This document shows positions 45,813 through 55,653 of a DNA stretch of 64,000 bases, piece after piece. The notes under the pieces were generated by a model. That model was given only the letters and a program-made list of their open reading frames with translations. It was not told the DNA's origin and searched no databases. Position numbers and translations under genes: made by a program. How positions within the stretch are numbered: the first letter of the stretch is position 1; each line of letters opens with the position of its first letter. The DNA comes from DATARH01 sp963847345. GTDB lineage: Bacteria > Pseudomonadota > Alphaproteobacteria > ATCC43930 > CGMCC-115725. The stretch spans positions 1 through 64,000 of the forward strand of contig CAWJZU010000012.1 in assembly GCA_963847345.1 (NCBI GenBank). Direction: 5' to 3'.

Positions 45813-47853
45813 GTGCCCGCCCTTGCCGACAACCCGCTGCTGCAATGCTGGGATACGCCGTTCGGCTTGCCGCCGTTCGACCGTATCAGACCGGAGCACT
45901 TTCCGCCGGCCCTCGACCAGGCGATGTCCGAGCACGAGGCCGAGATCTCGGCGATCGCCGCCTCGCCCGAGCCCCCGGATTTCGCGAACACGATCGAGGC
46001 GCTGGAGCGCGGCGGCCGAACGCTGACCCGGGTCGGCCGCCTGTTCGACAATCTGACATCCAGCGCGACCAGCGAGGCGCTCGACGCGATCGATCGGGAT
46101 TACGCGCCGCGCCTCGCCGCGCACCACACGCGCATCATGCTCGATGCGGCGCTGTTTGCCCGGGTTGATGCGCTGTACCGGCAATGCGAGACGCTTGGGC
46201 TGGTCTCGGAGCAGAAGCGGTTGCTCGAACGCTACCATCTGCGTTTTGTGCGCGCCGGGGCGCTGCTCGATCCGGAGCAGAAGACGCGCATGGCGGCGAT
46301 TACCGAACGGCTCGCCACGCTGCACACGCTGTTCGGTCAGAACGTGCTGCATGACGAGGACGAATGGCGCCTCGTGCTCGACGAGGCCGACCTCGCAGGC
46401 CTGCCCGAATTCGCCCGCATCGGCGGCGGCCGCGGCCGCCGCCGAGCGCGGTCTCGCCGGCAAATACGTCATCACCCTGGCGCGCGCCTCAGTCGAGCCG
46501 TTTCTGACATTTTCTGCGCGCCGCGATCTCCGCCGCGCGGCCTACGAGGCCTGGGCCTCGCGCGGTGAACATGCCGGCGTGCATGACAATCGTCCGCTGA
46601 TCGGCGAAATCATGGCACTGCGGGCGGAGCAGGCGCGGCTGCTCGGCTATGCGACGTACGCCGACTACCGGCTCGCCGATTCGATGGCGAAGACGCCGCA
46701 GGCCGCCGGCGCCCTGCTCCGGCAAGTCTGGGAGCCGGCCCGGCGCAAGGCCGCCGCGGAGCGCGCCGACCTGGCCGAGGCGGCGCTGGCGGATGGGCTG
46801 AACGAACCGATCGCGCCTTGGGACTGGCGTTATTACGCGGAAAAGGTGCGGCAGCGGAAATACGCGCTCGACGAGGCCGAGGTGAAGCCGTTTTTTGTGC
46901 TCGACAACATGGTCCAGGCGGCGTTCGACACCGCCGGGCGGCTGTTCGGCATCGACTTTGTCGAACGGCACGACTGCAGGCTGTACCATCCGGACGTGCG
47001 CGCGTACGAGGTGCGCGACAACGAAACCGGTCGCGCGATCGGGCTGTTCCTGCACGACAATTTCGCGCGTCCGGGCAAGCGTTCGGGCGCCTGGATGAGC
47101 AGCTACCGGGTGCAGGAGGCGCTCGACGGCGAGGTGCTGCCCGTTGTGGTCAACAACAACAATTTTTCTAAGGGCGAGCCGACGCTGCTGAGCTTCGACG
47201 ACGCGCGCACCTTGTTCCACGAATTCGGCCACGGGCTGCACGGGCTGCTCTCGCGGGTGCGCTATCCGTCGCAATCGGGTACTTCGGTGCGCCGCGACTT
47301 TGTCGAGTTCCCGTCGCAAGTATTCGAGCATTGGCTCGAGGTACCGGAGAACCTGCGCCGCTATGCCCGGCACTCCCTTACCGGCGAGCCGCTTCCCGAG
47401 GCGCTGCTCGAACGGCTGCTCGCGGCGCGCAAGTTCAACCAGGGATTTGCCACGGTCGAATACACCGCCTGCGCGTTGCTCGATCTCGACCTGCACGCGC
47501 GGCCCGATCCCGCCCGGCTCGACATCGAAACGGTCGAGAAGGATTTTCTCGCAAAGCTCGGCATGCCGGCCGAGATCGGCCTGCGCCACCGGCCGGCGCA
47601 TTTCCAGCACTTGTTCGCCGGCAGCGGCTACGCGGCCGGATACTACGCCTATATGTGGGCCGAGGTGCTCGATGCCGATGGGTTTGCCGCCTTCGAAGAG
47701 GCCAGCGACCCGTTCGATCCCGGATTGGCGGCGCGGCTCAAGGCGATTTACAGCGCCGGCGACACGCAAGACCCGATGGCGTTGTACCGCGCCTTCCGCG
47801 GTCGCGACCCGGCGATCGGGCCGCTCCTGGAGCAGCGCGGCCTGACCGGGTGA
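45813..47853 (+). CDS. prlC: M3 family oligopeptidase (oligopeptidase A / PrlC), frameshifted
   Basis: About 680 residues. A GTG start at 45813 with GGAGG 7 bases upstream; MPALADNPLLQCWDTPFGLP is a typical N-terminus. The zinc site HEFGHGLHGL (near 47218-47247) and the downstream Glu in SQVFEHWLEVPENL are intact. One indel lies in the CG-rich run near 46432. Cytosolic thimet-type peptidase that degrades short peptides, including cleaved signal peptides. Downstream of the tRNA. Confidence 0.93.
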
Positions 47854-47890
47854 TCGCTGGCGCGACGGGCTGCGCCGCGGCACGCTCCGC

Positions 47891-49946
47891 TCAATTATGC
47901 GGCGCCGGGCCGGGATAGCGTCCGGGATCGCGATCACCGCCGGGCGGCACCGATCCGGCAACCTCCCGCGCCTGCGGTGTCTCCGCGCCGGTAAGCCAGC
48001 CGAGCAACCGGTCGAGGGGCGAGCCGTCGCCCGCATCGGACGATACCGTGCCGGCCGGGGCCGGGTCGCTCGGCAGCGGGCGAACCGGCGTGTCGCGCGT
48101 CGCTTCCAGCATGAAATTGCGCCAGATGGCAGCCGGCAACGTGCCCCCGGTCACCTGCCGCATCGGCGTGTTGTCGTCGTTGCCGAGCCACACGCCGGCG
48201 ACCAGGTCGGCAGTGTAGCCGATGAACCAGGCGTCTCGGTATTCCTGCGTCGTGCCGGTCTTGCCGGCGGCGGGACGCTCCAGCGCGGCGCTGCGGCCGG
48301 TGCCGTTGGTTATCACGCCGGCCAGCATCTGGTTCATCGCGCCGACGAGCTCGGGAGCGACGACGCGACCCGGCCCGGTGCCGGCGCGGTGATAAAGGAT
48401 ATGTCCGTCGGCGTCCCAGATACCGGTGATGCCGTAGGCGAGCACGCCGTTGCCGCCGTTTGCAAACGGCGCGTAGGCCGAGACCAGTTCGAGCAGATTG
48501 ACCTCGTTGGTGCCGAGCGCGAGGCTCGCGTCGCGAGCCAGGCCGGACGCAATCCCGAGACGGTTGGCGGTGGCGATCACATGCGCAATGCCGGCTCGTT
48601 GCGCGACCTGCGCCGCGACCGTGTTGACCGACTGCGCCAGCGCCGTGGCAAGCGTCATCTCGCCCTGGTAGCGGTTCGAATAATTGTGCGGCTGCCAGTT
48701 GCCGATGCGGATCGGCGCATCGACGACGCGGTCTTGCGGACGCATGCCGGCTTCCAGCCCCGCAAGATAGACGAACGGCTTGAACGCCGAGCCGGGCTGC
48801 CGCTGCGCCTGGGTGGCGCGGTTGAACTGGCTGCGTCCATAATCGCGCCCGCCGACCATCGCCCGCACCGCGCCGTCGGTCGCCATCGCGACCAGGGCGC
48901 CCTGGTCGACGCGGTAGCGGGCGCCGTACCGCGCCAGAATGTCGGCTCACGGCGCTTTCGGCGAGCGCCTGAAGCCGCGGGTTCAGCGTCGTGCGCACGA
49001 TCAGGTCCCGCTTGCCGGCGCCCGCCAGTTCGCGGATCTGATCGGCGATCCAGTCGGCGAAAAAGCGCGACCCGGGACTGCCGCTCCGTGCCAGCGCAAA
49101 GCCGTGCTGTTCGGCGGCATCGGCCTGGGCGCGGGTGATGAACCCGGCCTCGACCATGTCGTCCAGCACCTCGTCGGCGCGCCCGGTCGCGGCGATCGGG
49201 TCGCGCGCCGGGTTCAGCCGGCTCGGGGCCCGGATCAACCCGGCAATAATGGCGCTCTCGAACAGCGTCAGCTTCGCCGCCGACTTGCCGAAATAGCGCT
49301 CCGCCGCCGCATCGACGCCGTAAGCCCCGGCGCCGAGATAGACGCGGTTCAGGTAGATTTCGAGGATCTGGTTCTTCGTGAAACGGTGCTCGAGCCACAG
49401 CGCCAGCAACACCTCGCGGATCTTGCGCGCGAAATTCCGATCCGGGCTCAGAAACACGATCTTGGCGAGTTGCTGCGTGATCGTGCTGCCGCCCTGGAGA
49501 ACCTCGCCGGCCCGGAAATTCGTCACCGCCGCGCGCAGGATGCCAATTGGGTCGACGCCGAAATGGCTGTAGAACCGGCGATCCTCGGCCGCGATGACGG
49601 CTTGCGGCAGATAGGGCGACATCTCGCGCAGCGATAGCGGCTTGCCGAACAGGTCGCCGAAACTGCCGATCAGGCTGTCGTCCTCGGCCAGAACCGTGAC
49701 GCTCGGCCGCCGCTCGGCCGAGGCCAGCTGGCTGGTATCCGGCAGGGTAAGCGCGAAAAACGCAAGAACGCTGCCGCCGAGGATAACTGCCCAGAGGAAA
49801 AGAAGCGCGAACAGCCGGACCAGGGCGCCGCGCCACGAGCGGCGAGCGGGCGCGGCGCGGCGGGCGCGGCGCACCGGACCGCGCGACGGGGACGATCCCC
49901 GGATCCGGTCGCTGCGATGGACGCGCAACGGGCGCGTCTCACGCAC
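47891..49946 (-). CDS. mrcA: Bifunctional penicillin-binding protein 1A, frameshifted
   Basis: About 685 residues: short cytoplasmic basic segment, one transmembrane helix (ALLFLWAVILGGSVLAFFAL), glycosyltransferase domain (AAEDRRFYSHFGVDPIGI, QGGSTITQQLAK, RKIREVLLALWLE) and transpeptidase domain with active-site SAFK (QPGSAFKPFVY), SVN and KTGTT. One extra base near 48945 splits the gene between the domains. Builds and cross-links peptidoglycan. Divergent from a DUF2892 gene. Confidence 0.93.
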
Positions 49947-50074
49947 CGCGTGTTCCCCGCCCGGTGGTTGCTACCCGGGCCATGATGTTCATAACTTCCC
50001 ACCCCGCGGCCGACATGCTCTTCGCGCGAGCCGATCATACGCCGGAAAACTGTGCCGTCGCCGCGACCGGGAAC

Positions 50075-50100
50075 GGAACCGGCGCGACCGTGGGGATGTT
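50075..50100 (+). promoter_or_regulatory. Candidate EcfG-type promoter of the DUF2892-like gene
   Basis: GGAAC (50075-50079), 17 bases, TGTT (50097-50100); 36 bases before the start codon. Shares GGAACCGG with the candidates at 18234 and 19677. Confidence 0.4.
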
Positions 50101-50136
50101 CCGACACAACGCCATACACAATTGCGGAGCGGCTCG

Positions 50137-50472
50137 ATGCCGAACGCGCGGTCCCCCGAGGGCTCGGATACAAATGTCGCGACCGCCGAGCGAATCGGGT
50201 CGGCCGCGCTCGGTGCATTGCTGGTCGGCCGGGCGCTGCTGCGGCCGTCTCTCGGGCGCGTGCTGCTTGGGTTGGGCGGCGCGGCGCTGATCCAGCGCGG
50301 GCTGTCCGGGTACTGCTCGCTATATCGGACGCTCGGCGTGAACACCGATCGCGCCCGCCCCGGATCGGTACCTGACAACCGGGTCGACGAGGCGTCCGAC
50401 GAGAGTTTCCCGGCTAGCGATCCGCCGTCCTGGACGCCGGTCGCCGGCACCGCTCGCAATCGGGAGCCTTAA
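50137..50472 (+). CDS. DUF2892-like small membrane protein
   Basis: 111 residues. A central hydrophobic hairpin (AERIGSAALGALLVGRALL and SLGRVLLGLGGAALIQRG) resembles DUF2892/YgaP-type membrane segments, followed by GYCSLYRTLG. The tail VDEASDESFPASDPPSWTP is a recurrent motif of small stress-associated proteins in proteobacteria. A GGAAC-type promoter candidate suggests control by general stress response. Function unknown. Confidence 0.75.
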   Translation: MPNARSPEGSDTNVATAERIGSAALGALLVGRALLRPSLGRVLLGLGGAALIQRGLSGYCSLYRTLGVNTDRARPGSVPDNRVDEASDESFPASDPPSWTPVAGTARNREP

Positions 50473-50595
50473 GCCGCGGATCATTCCGAGACGGTTTCCG
50501 ATCGATCCGCCGAGATATCAATCCACGAGGGCCTCGGGGAGCCGTACCGGTGCAGCTGTTCTGCGCCGACTGCCCGAGGGTTGGTTGAGACGGCT

Positions 50596-51390
50596 TCACA
50601 ATCCGGAGTAGTCGATGAAGCCCTTGTTGATCTCGTTGAGCTTTCTGGCGAGCCGGTAAACTCCTCCGCCTTCTCGCGTGCGGCTGGCGTCGGTATTTCC
50701 CTCGATCGTGGTCAACAGCCCGGCGGCGATTTCCTCGACAATGCCGGTATGACCCAGGCCGCCGCCGTGATCCATGATAAACAGCATGCCCGGCCTGACC
50801 GCGTCGGGTGTGTTCAAGGCCTCAGCCGCGGGAATGCGTCGAGCCCCCCGCTGTGCCGCGCGATTCCAGTGATCGAGACAGCCGGCTGTTTTGACCATCG
50901 GATTGGCGCGCCCCAACTGCGCGGCCGCCTCGTCGAACGACCAGTACGTAAAGGCGCAGCACCAGGCGTGGCCGGGGCCGAACCCGACCCGTCGGAGGTA
51001 TTTCTCGACATCCGGCCCGGCATTTGAATCTTTCGGTACCTCCCTGATTTTTTTCCTTTCCTCACCGGACGCGACAGCCAGCACGCGCGCGAGAAACGGG
51101 TCGACCGCTGTCCTGCGTTCGGGGACGGCGTCGGGGCCAAACAACACGGCCCAGGTCAGCATCCCGACCTCGCCGTCCTGCGCCAACGGGCGCCCGGCCG
51201 CATCCACATGCCTGGCCTGGAAGAGCCTCACCATCTGGTCCGTTCGCGGTCCGAAATGCGGATTGTCCGGATCGAGCCGCAGCTCCGGATGCTCGCCAAT
51301 CGCAAGCGTGGAATCGAGCTGTAGCTTGAGCGCATTGACGACACTCGCATCGGTTTCTCCGGCACGGATGACCCGTCCTGGATACTGCAT
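50596..51390 (-). CDS. Peptidoglycan-binding and CHAP-like endolysin-type protein
   Basis: 264 residues. The N-terminal half has a peptidoglycan-binding repeat (LDPDNPHFGPRTDQMVRLFQARHV, DGEVGMLTWAVLFG); the C-terminal half is a cysteine amidase/endopeptidase (CHAP/NlpC-like) with the cysteine in HAWCCAFTYW and the histidine in GLGHTGIVEEI. No signal peptide, as in phage endolysins or substrates of contractile systems. GGGAGAAA precedes ATG 51390. A near-consensus promoter with a flanking inverted repeat lies 60 bases upstream. Confidence 0.8.
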   Translation of the reverse strand: MQYPGRVIRAGETDASVVNALKLQLDSTLAIGEHPELRLDPDNPHFGPRTDQMVRLFQARHVDAAGRPLAQDGEVGMLTWAVLFGPDAVPERRTAVDPFLARVLAVASGEERKKIREVPKDSNAGPDVEKYLRRVGFGPGHAWCCAFTYWSFDEAAAQLGRANPMVKTAGCLDHWNRAAQRGARRIPAAEALNTPDAVRPGMLFIMDHGGGLGHTGIVEEIAAGLLTTIEGNTDASRTREGGGVYRLARKLNEINKGFIDYSGL

Positions 51391-51446
51391 CGATTTCTCC
51401 CACCCTCCGCCGCGGCGGCACGCGTCCCGCTGTCTCATTAATTGAG

Positions 51447-51493
51447 TTTATAGCACCATATTATCGCAATGTCAATAAGGCAATTGCGATAAT
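51447..51493 (-). promoter_or_regulatory. Near-consensus promoter and inverted-repeat operator of the lysin gene
   Basis: On the minus strand TTGACA (51475 to 51470), spacer of exactly 17 bases, TATAAA (51452 to 51447). A perfect 11-bp inverted repeat ATTATCGCAAT (51460-51470) / ATTGCGATAAT (51483-51493) brackets the -35 box, as expected for a repressor operator. Predicted start about 50 bases before the ATG. Confidence 0.7.
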
Positions 51494-51811
51494 AAAAATA
51501 ATAATAGCCATATCCGGCCTGCGTCACTCAACAGGCATCGGGGTAATCGGACCAGCCTGCTTCCCAGGATTTCCGTTACTCAAATGGCAATCGTAATGCC
51601 GGCGTCGCTCTCAACCCGGATTCGGCGCTAATGATAAGAAAGTTGTTAATTCCACGCGCGATGGCGGTCCGGCAGCTTGGCTATGGGCTGACGGAGATCG
51701 ACGAGTGTCGCCGGCCGCGAGACCGGCCGAGCCGTAATCGGCGGCGACGCCTCGATCGGCCGCCCCCCTGATGCTATCGTGCACCAGTCACCATAGTAGG
51801 AGACCCGGAAC
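51494..51811. other. Intergenic, AT-rich then GC-rich
   Basis: About 320 bases between the lysin promoter and the LLM oxidoreductase gene. AAAAATAATAATAG and a GTTGTTAATTCC patch make the first part AT-rich. No gene. GTAGGAGACC before 51812 is the ribosome binding site of the next gene. Confidence 0.4.
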
Positions 51812-52771
51812 ATGGCCGTGCGCATCGGTTATCTGCTGCCGACCCGCGAGCGGGTCATGGAAGCTCGCCCCGAAGCGGCGCCGTTGATTGCGCTCGCCGA
51901 GCGCGCCGAGGGCCTCGGCTACGATTCGATCTGGGTCGGCGATTCGATCCTGGCCCGGCCGCGGCACGAGCCGCTGACGCTATTGTCCGCGGTCGCCGCG
52001 CGAACGAGCCGCGTCGAGCTCGGCACCGCGGTGCTATTGCCGGCGCTGCGCAACCCGGTCGTGCTGGCGCACGGCATCGCGACATTGGACCAGATCAGCG
52101 AGGGCCGCTTCATTCTCGGTGTCGGCATCGCCAGCGACGTGCCGAACATCCGCGCCGAGTTCGTGGCCTGCGGCGTGCCGTTCGAAAAGCGCGTCGGACG
52201 CATGCTCGAGGGGCTGCGACTGTGCCGCGAGCTGTGGACCGGCAAGCCGATCGCATGGAACGGACGCTGGACCGTCGAACAGGCGACCCTCGGCCCGATG
52301 CCGCACCGCCCCGGCGGGCCGCCGATCTGGATCGGCGGCATGGTGCGGGCGAGCCTCGAACGGGTGGGGCGGCTCTATGACGGATGGTTCCCGAATTCGC
52401 CCGACCCGGAGCGCTGGCGCGCGCAATGGGGCGAAATCGGCCAGATCGCGCGCGAGGCCGGCCGCGATCCCGGTCGGCTGACCGGCGCTGTCTACCTGAC
52501 GCTGACCATCGACGACGACAAGGCGCGCGCCGAGGAACGGATGAACGCCTTCATGCAGAATTATTACGGCCAGCCTGCGTCCGCGATGCGGGCGCGGCAG
52601 GCGACCTATGCCGGCCCCGCCGAGGGCGCTGTCGAATGGCTCTCGTCGTGGATCAAGGCCGGGGCCAGCCATCTGGTGTTGCGGTTTGCCGGCGACGCCG
52701 AGCAGCACCTCAAGGCGATCGCCGATCTGCGCTCCAAAGTCGCCAGCAAGATGGGAACGGCGGCTATTTAA
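51812..52771 (+). CDS. LLM-class flavin-dependent oxidoreductase (F420/FMN type)
   Basis: 319 residues. Luciferase-like barrel: RIGYLLPTRERV, LGYDSIWVGDSIL, ELGTAVLLPALRNPVVLAHGIATLDQIS, GRFILGVGIA and PPIWIGG. Members reduce or oxygenate carbonyls and aromatic compounds; the exact substrate cannot be inferred. TAGGAGA 11 bases upstream of ATG. Located before an amidohydrolase and, further on, ring-cleavage genes, suggesting a catabolic role. Confidence 0.9.
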   Translation: MAVRIGYLLPTRERVMEARPEAAPLIALAERAEGLGYDSIWVGDSILARPRHEPLTLLSAVAARTSRVELGTAVLLPALRNPVVLAHGIATLDQISEGRFILGVGIASDVPNIRAEFVACGVPFEKRVGRMLEGLRLCRELWTGKPIAWNGRWTVEQATLGPMPHRPGGPPIWIGGMVRASLERVGRLYDGWFPNSPDPERWRAQWGEIGQIAREAGRDPGRLTGAVYLTLTIDDDKARAEERMNAFMQNYYGQPASAMRARQATYAGPAEGAVEWLSSWIKAGASHLVLRFAGDAEQHLKAIADLRSKVASKMGTAAI

Positions 52772-52947
52772 CGCATGTTATCGCTGTAGCCCCGGGGCGC
52801 TTCACCTCACTTCGGGGCCGAGGCCGGGCGGGACTCTCGCAGTCCCGTCCGGTTCCATCTCCAACCTTTATCTTCGCGCCTTGCAGCTGGTCACGCGCTG
52901 CGGCGAGTTCATAGGCTTCGTCGACGCTGCTCGACGGACGCTCGCCG

Positions 52948-54027
52948 ATGACACCGACCCCCGCACCGCCCCGGCCGCAATGGCAATTCGGCCGCATCTA
53001 TCCGCCCGATGAAACCTGGCTCGCGACGGTCGAACCGGAGCCGGTCATCGAGCCGGAGCTGCCGATCGTCGATCCGCACCATCACCTCTGGCTGCGCGGC
53101 TCCCATCGCTATCTGCTCGACGACCTGCTGGCCGACACGAACACCGGCCACAACATTGTCGCGACCGTATTTCTCGAATGCCATTCGATGTACCGCTCCG
53201 GTGGTCCGCCGGAGCTGCGCTCGCTCGGCGAGACGGAATTCGTCGCCGGCATCGCCGCAATGAGCGAGTCGGGCAATTACGGCCAGACCCGCGTCGCGGC
53301 CGGAATCGTCGGCAATGTCGACCTGACCCTCGGCGACCGGTCCGAGCCAGTGCTGCTGGCGCATATCCGCGCCGGCGGCGGGCGGTTTCGCGGCGTGCGC
53401 CACTCGGCCGGCCATGATGGCGACCCGGTGATCGGCAATAGCGGCTCCGGCGTCGCGCCGCATCTCTATGCGCGGCCCGATTTCCGCGCCGGGTTCAGGC
53501 GGCTCTCGGCGCTCGGTCTCAGCTTTGACGCCTGGCTGTATCATCCGCAGCTCGCCGATGTGATCGATTTGGCGCGCGCCTTTCCGGCGACGCCGATCGT
53601 CATGGGACATGTCGGCGGCTTTCTCGGCTATGGTCCTTATGGCGGAAAACGCGACGAGGAGTTCGCGCGCTGGAAAGCGTCGATGACCGAGCTGGCCCGG
53701 TGCCCGAATGTCGTCGTCAAACTCGGCGGCATGGTCAATCGCGGCGCCGCGTTCGATTTTCACAATGCCGCACGGCCGCCCTCATCGGAGGCGATCGCCG
53801 CGGTCTGGCGACCGTTCGTCGAGACCTGCATCGAATTGTTTGGGCCCGAGCGCTGCATGTTCGAAAGCAACTTTCCGGTCGAGAAGATGGCGATCGGCTA
53901 TGCCGCGCTGTGGAATGCGTTCAAACGCATTGTTTCCGGCGCCTCTCAGGGCGAAAAGCGGACGCTCTTCGCAGGCACAGCGGGGCGAACCTACCGCGTT
54001 GGAGAGATATTGCCCCATCAAAGATAG
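52948..54027 (+). CDS. Amidohydrolase family protein (amidohydrolase 2, ACMSD-like)
   Basis: 359 residues. TIM-barrel metal site DPHHHLWLRG near residue 48, HVGGFLGYGPYGG and, at the end, CMFESNFPVEK. This is the PF04909 group that includes decarboxylases and lactonases of aromatic breakdown; the reaction is not determinable. 175 bases after the LLM gene, same direction. No strong Shine-Dalgarno visible. Confidence 0.88.
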   Translation: MTPTPAPPRPQWQFGRIYPPDETWLATVEPEPVIEPELPIVDPHHHLWLRGSHRYLLDDLLADTNTGHNIVATVFLECHSMYRSGGPPELRSLGETEFVAGIAAMSESGNYGQTRVAAGIVGNVDLTLGDRSEPVLLAHIRAGGGRFRGVRHSAGHDGDPVIGNSGSGVAPHLYARPDFRAGFRRLSALGLSFDAWLYHPQLADVIDLARAFPATPIVMGHVGGFLGYGPYGGKRDEEFARWKASMTELARCPNVVVKLGGMVNRGAAFDFHNAARPPSSEAIAAVWRPFVETCIELFGPERCMFESNFPVEKMAIGYAALWNAFKRIVSGASQGEKRTLFAGTAGRTYRVGEILPHQR

Positions 54028-54544
54028 CCGGAGCGAGCGCGCACGGCACGTCTGGTTCGACCGCCCGAAAACATTTGAGAGAAATTAAGTCCGGATTTTA
54101 TGCTTGACCTCTGGGTGATTTGCTTTGTCGGCCGCGCGTAGGATTGTTGGCCGGCCCCGCAGAGCCCGGTTTCACCGGGTGGTGTCGAAAATCTTTACAC
54201 AAGGCGAGACATACATTGAGCGTCTAATAACATCATGTTATAGAAATTGCGCAATTTATCAGCATTTGGTTCCATATATCGACATAAATATTCTCTGGCG
54301 CGCTCTTGCCGATCGAGATCGCTGTCGGCGCTTTTTACGGATTGAATCGAACCGACCCAATCCGAAGACCGCCTTTCGTTAAAGATATAACGCAAGATCA
54401 TGCGTATCCTAGGTTTTATTTCTCACCAACCAGTAATGGCATGCTTCATGCGGTGAACTCCCGCAGGACGCTCTGAGACGGCGAGAGAGGTCATGCGCCT
54501 CACGCAGCGGTCCTGAAACCTAGGCGCGAAAGGACAGTAATCAC
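54028..54544. other. AT-rich intergenic region upstream of the PEP-CTERM gene
   Basis: 517 bases of clearly lower GC. It contains a perfect 14-bp palindrome AAATTGCGCAATTT (54244-54257) and AT runs. A 68-residue minus-strand frame (54195-54401) is possible but has no recognisable features. AAAGGAC lies just before the PEP-CTERM gene start. Confidence 0.45.
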
Positions 54545-55325
54545 ATGACGTTACGAAATTGGATCAAGCGGACAGCCGTTGCGGCTGTGGCCGTTTTGGC
54601 GGTTGCCGTAGGCACTCCCAACAACGCGAAGGCGGATCTCTTCCAGGTCGGCTTCCTGCTCGACAGCTCGGGAAGCATCACGTCCAGCGGATGGTCGACG
54701 ATCACCACGGGGCTCTCGAACGCAATCGCGGGATTTGTCGGCGCGAGCGACACATACGAGCTGTCGGTGATGTCGTTTTCGAGCACGACGCAAACCATCG
54801 TCGCACCGACCGTCGTGACCGCCGCCAACCTGGCGACGTTGCAGGCCGCGATCGCTGGTGCAACTTTCCTCGGCGCGAACACCAACTTCAATCTCGCCTT
54901 CACCGATATGACGACGTTGATGAACCCGGGTGCCAGCGGCGCCCTGGCATCCTTCATCAACTTCGCGACTGACGGCGTACCGAACGAGGGTGGCGGCGAC
55001 GGCAGGTGGCGTGACCGCCCGTGACGCAGCCATCGCAGCCGGCATCGACAACATCAGCATCGAAGGCATCGGCGGTGGCGTCAGTACCGCCTATCTGACC
55101 GGCAGCATCTGCTACCCGCAGCCGTGCACGATCTTGCCGGCGTCCAACTTCCCGGCCCAAGGCTTCTACACCGGGGTTGCCAGCACCGCCGATTACGAAG
55201 CAGCGGTCAATGAGAAGATCCGCATCATCACCGGCGTTCCCGAGCCGGCCTCGCTCGCCGTTCTCGGCAGCGCCCTGCTGGGATTTGGCGTGATGCGTCG
55301 GCGGCGGCGGAATAACAACGCGTAA
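54545..55325 (+). CDS. Secreted vWA domain protein with PEP-CTERM sorting signal, frameshifted
   Basis: About 260 residues after correcting one indel near 54995. Signal peptide (about 1-30: TAVAAVAVLAVAVGTPNNAKA), then a von Willebrand A domain of DUF1194 type: MIDAS start FLLDSSGSI, and INFATDGVPNEG before the break. The C-terminus is a textbook PEP-CTERM: VPEPASLAVLGSALLGFG then MRRRRR. Such proteins are anchored and processed by an exosortase, usually linked to exopolysaccharide production. No exosortase in the window. An intrinsic terminator follows. Confidence 0.88.
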
Positions 55326-55350
55326 ACTAATTCGATTGGTCTTGAACATC

Positions 55351-55386
55351 GACGGCGCCTTTTTCTTTTGGGCGCCGTCTTTTTTT
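55351..55386 (+). terminator. Rho-independent terminator after the PEP-CTERM gene
   Basis: GACGGCGCC (55351-55359), 11-base loop, GGCGCCGTC (55371-55379), followed by seven T. Confidence 0.9.
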
Positions 55387-55653
55387 AAAGCTTCCCCCCT
55401 ACGCCCGCCGACATAAGTTATCTCGAACGCACACCGCCCAGCGGGCCAATTGCACCTCGCGACGGCCGGTCCCGGCGTTGCCGTGGATCAGCCATGCAGC
55501 CCGGCTTTCTTTGAAAGGCCGATAGCACCGGCAGCCGATTAAACCGGCATACCGCGCGCTCGGCGCCGGAGCGCTCGCAAGCATTGACGACGCAGCGGCG
55601 GACAGGCTTATTGGTGCCTCGCCGGCCGCTTTCGCCTTCGAGGAGTGCTTGGG
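55387..55653. other. Intergenic, no gene recognised
   Basis: About 270 bases between the terminator and the DHDPS-family gene. GAGGAGTGCTTGGG immediately before 55654 is its ribosome binding site. Nothing else seen. Confidence 0.4.

Noticed and set aside
46489..48036. A 515-codon minus-strand frame opposite the oligopeptidase
   Set aside because: Antisense to a clear M3 peptidase with its HEFGH site; composition is arginine-rich and shows no motif.
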